NCBI GenBank assembly: GCA_002479245.1
Contig: DLMG01000164.1
Span: forward strand, 1 to 9,064
From: Verrucomicrobia subdivision 3 bacterium UBA7542
GTDB taxonomy: Bacteria > Verrucomicrobiota > Verrucomicrobiia > Limisphaerales > UBA11358
Reading direction: 5' to 3'
Length of the DNA stretch: 9,064 nt
Below the pieces are notes generated by a model. It ran no database searches. It was not told the DNA's origin and was given only the letters and a program-made list of their open reading frames with translations. A program made the translations under genes and the position numbers. Positions 6,910 to 9,064 of this stretch are shown one piece after another; the stretch's first letter is position 1, and every line of letters starts with the position of its first letter.

Positions 6910-7284
6910 AATACCACCTGGACCATCGTTTACACGACGACCAATGGCCCGGGCAGCATCAACGATTTGGCCGCCTTGGGGAGCGGGCGCTACGTGCAGA
7001 TGTACGGTACAATACACGGGACGGGCTACGGCTATTCGCTCTACGAATTTGAAGTTTATCCCGCCCTCCCACCAACACCAGCCATTGCCCAAGCCGGGAC
7101 CAATGCGGTGATTTCATGGCCAGCGTCGGTGACCAGTTGGTTGCTGCAAGAAACTCCGGTGCTGGGCCCCACCAACCTTTGGACCACCGTAACGAACTCG
7201 CCGTTTCTCACCAACTCGCTAAACAACGTGACCGTTCCCATTGGCGCGGGCGTGCAATTCTACCGCCTAACACAGAACCCCTGA
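6910..7284 (+). pseudogene. 3' remnant of a secreted protein with F5/8C domain and C-terminal module
   Basis: The 124 codons from 6910 to TGA 7282-7284 start in the middle of a discoidin (F5/8 type C) domain. 'NTTWTIVY', 'GSGRYVQMYGT' and 'YGYSLYEFEVY' line up with 'GTNWTALF', 'GRGRYVQVNGT' and 'AGYSLSELEVY' in the GH3 protein's own discoidin domain. About the first two thirds of the domain and everything before it are missing. The rest (7063-7281) is a terminal module ending 'FYRLTQNP', related to those of the GH16 and GH3 proteins. The frame is open upstream to 6385, but those codons are antisense to the DUF4238-like fragment and have no signal peptide, so the apparent 299-residue fusion is judged not to be a real protein. 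The remnant likely comes from another multimodular secreted protein, or from a duplicated and recombined copy of a neighbour. Confidence 0.7.
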
Positions 7285-7343
7285 GATTGGCCTTCGCGCG
7301 CAATGAAATTGTCTTTTACATCCCGCAGGCTTTCGGACAAAGC

Positions 7344-7372
7344 TTGGCGGATTCCGGTTGAACGTGCATAAT
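7344..7372 (+). promoter_or_regulatory. Candidate sigma-70-like promoter of the sensor gene
   Basis: TTGGCG (7344-7349) and CATAAT (7367-7372) are separated by 17 bases and match the -35 and -10 consensus at 4/6 and 5/6 positions. The start of transcription would fall near 7379, about 37 bases before the ATG. TCCGGTT occurs at 7353-7359, inside the spacer, and at 7372-7378, overlapping the -10 end. This pair could be an operator, but that is speculative. Confidence 0.4.
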
Positions 7373-7403
7373 CCGGTTTGGAAATGATCGGATTCAATTT
7401 TCT

Positions 7404-7408
7404 GAAGG
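7404..7408 (+). promoter_or_regulatory. Ribosome binding site of the sensor gene
   Basis: GAAGG lies seven bases before ATG 7416. It is the best Shine-Dalgarno match before any gene in the window and fixes the start of the sensor protein. Confidence 0.65.
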
Positions 7409-7415
7409 CCCGGTT

Positions 7416-9064
7416 ATGAAACCAACCATCCACCTGGCGGGGTTGAGGATTCCAGGCGCGGTCACGGGCGCCGTGACGCTGCTGACGGGCCTTTTGTTTT
7501 TCCTCACCGTCCCGCGCCTGGCCGGCCAGGAGGCTCCGCTGTCGGAATTGCAAACGGCCGAGCAAGTCCGGCAATTGACTCCGGAGCAGGCCGCGCGTCA
7601 TTATCCGGTGCGGTTGCGCGGGGTGCTGACGTTTTTTGACCAAGTCCAGTTTTACCGGTTTTTCCAGGACGACACGGCCGGCATCTATCTTTTTCCGAGT
7701 GACGCGTTGACCAATGCGGCCCTGGCCACGGGAGAATTGGTGGAGATCGAAGGCCAGACCAGCCCCGGCGAATACGCGCCGACGGTCACACCACAGCAGA
7801 CTAAAATTTTGGGCGCGGGAACCTTCCCTCCCGCCAAACCGGTTTCTTATGAAGCCTTGGCCAGCGGCGGGGAAGACAGCCAGTTCGTGGAAATTCACGG
7901 CATTGTCCGCGCCGTCAGCTTTGACGCGCAAACCAAATACTATTCGATTGAGATCGCGACGGGCGGCGGCCGTTTGACGGCGCTGGCGACTCAACTGCCC
8001 GTCCGGCGGGAGGAAGATTTGGAGGACAGCACCGTCAAAATCCGCGGTGTGTGCGTCAGCCGTTTTAACCTGCAACGGCAGTTGTTCGATCTTCGGCTGC
8101 TGGTGCCGCGTCCCACGGACATGGTGATTGAAATGCCCGCGCCGAGCCATCCGTTCGACGCGCCCACGCGCCCCATCGAGCAACTGTTGCAATTTACCCC
8201 GCGCGGTCCTTACGGGCACTGCGTTAAAGTCAGCGGCATGGTCATCTACCGGCGCGACAATGCCCTGTATATCGGAGATAAAACGGAAGGACTGTATGTG
8301 GAGACGCGACAAACGAATTCTCTGCTTCCCGGTGACAAGGTGGAGGTTTTGGGTTTTCCCGCCAAAGGCGAATACACCCCCATGTTGCAGGATGCCATCT
8401 TCCGGAAAAGCGGCTCCGGCCCGTTGCTGGCGCCGGACCCCGTCACGGCCGATGAGGTGTTGAAAGGGACGCACGATTGCCGCCTCGTGCGGATTGAAGC
8501 CACCGTGCTGGATCGGACGCGGGACAGCCGCGAACAATTTCTGGTGCTGCAATCCGGCGGCTTTATTTTCAACGCCTATCTGGAGCGAAAGAACGTGGGC
8601 GTGAACTTTGCCTATTTGCAAAACGGCTGCAAAGTCGCCGTCACCGGCGTCTGCCTGATTGAACCGGGCAATGACTGGCATGTCGGAGCCGACTGGCGTG
8701 CCAAATCCTTCCGCATCTTGTTGCGCTCGGCGGGCGACATTTTTGTGTTACAAGAGCCGCCCTGGTGGAATTTGCAGAAATTGCTGTGGATGGTCGGCAT
8801 CTTGTGCGTAGTCGTGCTGGTCGTGCTGATGTGGGCTGGCGTGCTGCGCCGGCGCGTCCAGAAACAAACCAAGATCATCCGCCAGCAACTTCAGACCGAG
8901 GCGGCCTTGAAAGAACGTTATGAAGACCTGGTTGAAAACGCCAACGACATGGTTTTTACCCACGACCTGTCTGGAAACCTCACGTCCATCAATAAAACCG
9001 GCGAACAAATACTGGGCCGCTCCCGCGACGCCATCCTGTCCAAAAACCTGATTGAATTCGTGGT
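7416..9064 (+). CDS. Membrane sensor with OB-like repeats and PAS domain (3' partial)
   Basis: The frame is open from ATG 7416 to the window end: 549 codons, no stop. A hydrophobic N-terminal segment (about 15-33) is a signal peptide or membrane anchor. Residues about 62-440 are extracytoplasmic and contain repeated beta-rich units. The clearest are 64-134 (VRLRGVL...GIYLF...VEIEG...GEYAPT) and 270-336 (VKVSGMV...GLYVE...VEVLG...GEYTPM). Less regular units lie at about 157-235 and 356-435. Their pattern resembles small OB-fold beta-barrels. A transmembrane helix (about 457-475, LWMVGILCVVVLVVLMWAGVL) is followed by positively charged 'RRRVQKQ', a short helical linker, and a PAS domain from about 502 ('YEDLVENANDMVFTHD'), which the window end cuts. 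Verrucomicrobial proteins of this layout usually continue into further PAS domains and a histidine kinase core, so this is probably a sensor kinase; the catalytic part is not seen. It lies 131 bases after the discoidin remnant and has its own promoter and ribosome site. The ligand is unknown; a link to beta-glucan use is only positional. Confidence 0.8.
   Translation, partial: MKPTIHLAGLRIPGAVTGAVTLLTGLLFFLTVPRLAGQEAPLSELQTAEQVRQLTPEQAARHYPVRLRGVLTFFDQVQFYRFFQDDTAGIYLFPSDALTNAALATGELVEIEGQTSPGEYAPTVTPQQTKILGAGTFPPAKPVSYEALASGGEDSQFVEIHGIVRAVSFDAQTKYYSIEIATGGGRLTALATQLPVRREEDLEDSTVKIRGVCVSRFNLQRQLFDLRLLVPRPTDMVIEMPAPSHPFDAPTRPIEQLLQFTPRGPYGHCVKVSGMVIYRRDNALYIGDKTEGLYVETRQTNSLLPGDKVEVLGFPAKGEYTPMLQDAIFRKSGSGPLLAPDPVTADEVLKGTHDCRLVRIEATVLDRTRDSREQFLVLQSGGFIFNAYLERKNVGVNFAYLQNGCKVAVTGVCLIEPGNDWHVGADWRAKSFRILLRSAGDIFVLQEPPWWNLQKLLWMVGILCVVVLVVLMWAGVLRRRVQKQTKIIRQQLQTEAALKERYEDLVENANDMVFTHDLSGNLTSINKTGEQILGRSRDAILSKNLIEFV

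Noticed and set aside
6301..6910. Insertion sequence or other transposon filling the scar
   Set aside because: No transposase-like protein was recognised, and I saw no matching terminal inverted repeats or target duplication at the two edges. The inverted repeat at 6319-6363 is a local hairpin.
6385..7284. 299-residue + strand protein
   Set aside because: Its first 175 codons are mostly antisense to a DUF4238-like - strand sequence and lack a signal peptide, while the rest is a secreted-protein tail. It is treated as a read-through of a rearrangement join.
7260..8681. Long open frame of 473 codons on the - strand
   Set aside because: It lies opposite the sensor gene, which has a ribosome site, promoter, transmembrane helix and PAS motif. 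The antisense product is Arg/Gln/His-rich with no recognisable domain, a typical shadow of GC-rich codon use.

Overview
The window looks like a chromosomal piece of a Verrucomicrobiota bacterium, probably of the Pedosphaera/Limisphaerales kind. This is inferred from an H-X9-DG pseudopilin-type protein, large secreted Asn/Thr-rich glycosidases ending in a 'W...FYRL'-type C-terminal module, and a membrane sensor with an extracytoplasmic OB-like region followed by a PAS domain. Every gene judged intact or cut only by the window edge is on the + strand. No tRNA, rRNA, CRISPR array, insertion sequence or phage gene was seen.

Layout: (1) 1-228, the C-terminal end of a prepilin-type protein with an H-X9-DG motif. 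(2) 275-1891, a secreted GH16 enzyme of the laminarinase (endo-beta-1,3-glucanase) type, with an N-terminal jelly-roll carbohydrate-binding-like domain. (3) 1892-2100, an intergenic leader with hairpins and a repeated CCCGGCAGAA element. (4) 2101-6300, a 1399-residue secreted GH3 beta-glucosidase-type enzyme followed by Fn3-like, F5/8C (CBM32-like), CBM6-like, Fn3, malectin-like, Fn3 and a short C-terminal module. (5) 6301-7284, a genomic scar: a - strand fragment resembling DUF4238 proteins meets, almost head to head, the last 124 codons of a + strand discoidin-type protein that has lost its front. (6) 7416-9064, a membrane sensor protein, probably a histidine kinase, cut by the window end inside its PAS domain; it has its own candidate promoter and a good ribosome binding site.

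Functionally, genes 2 and 3 make a coherent pair. The GH16 enzyme would cut a beta-1,3-glucan such as laminarin into oligosaccharides, and the GH3 enzyme, held on polysaccharide by several binding modules, would release glucose. The downstream sensor could respond to such material, but only its position suggests this. The three C-terminal modules (GH16, GH3 and the 3' fragment of the scar) are related to one another and may serve sorting or secretion. The least conventional parts of the window are that shared module, the scar at 6301-7284, and the repeat-built sensor domain.
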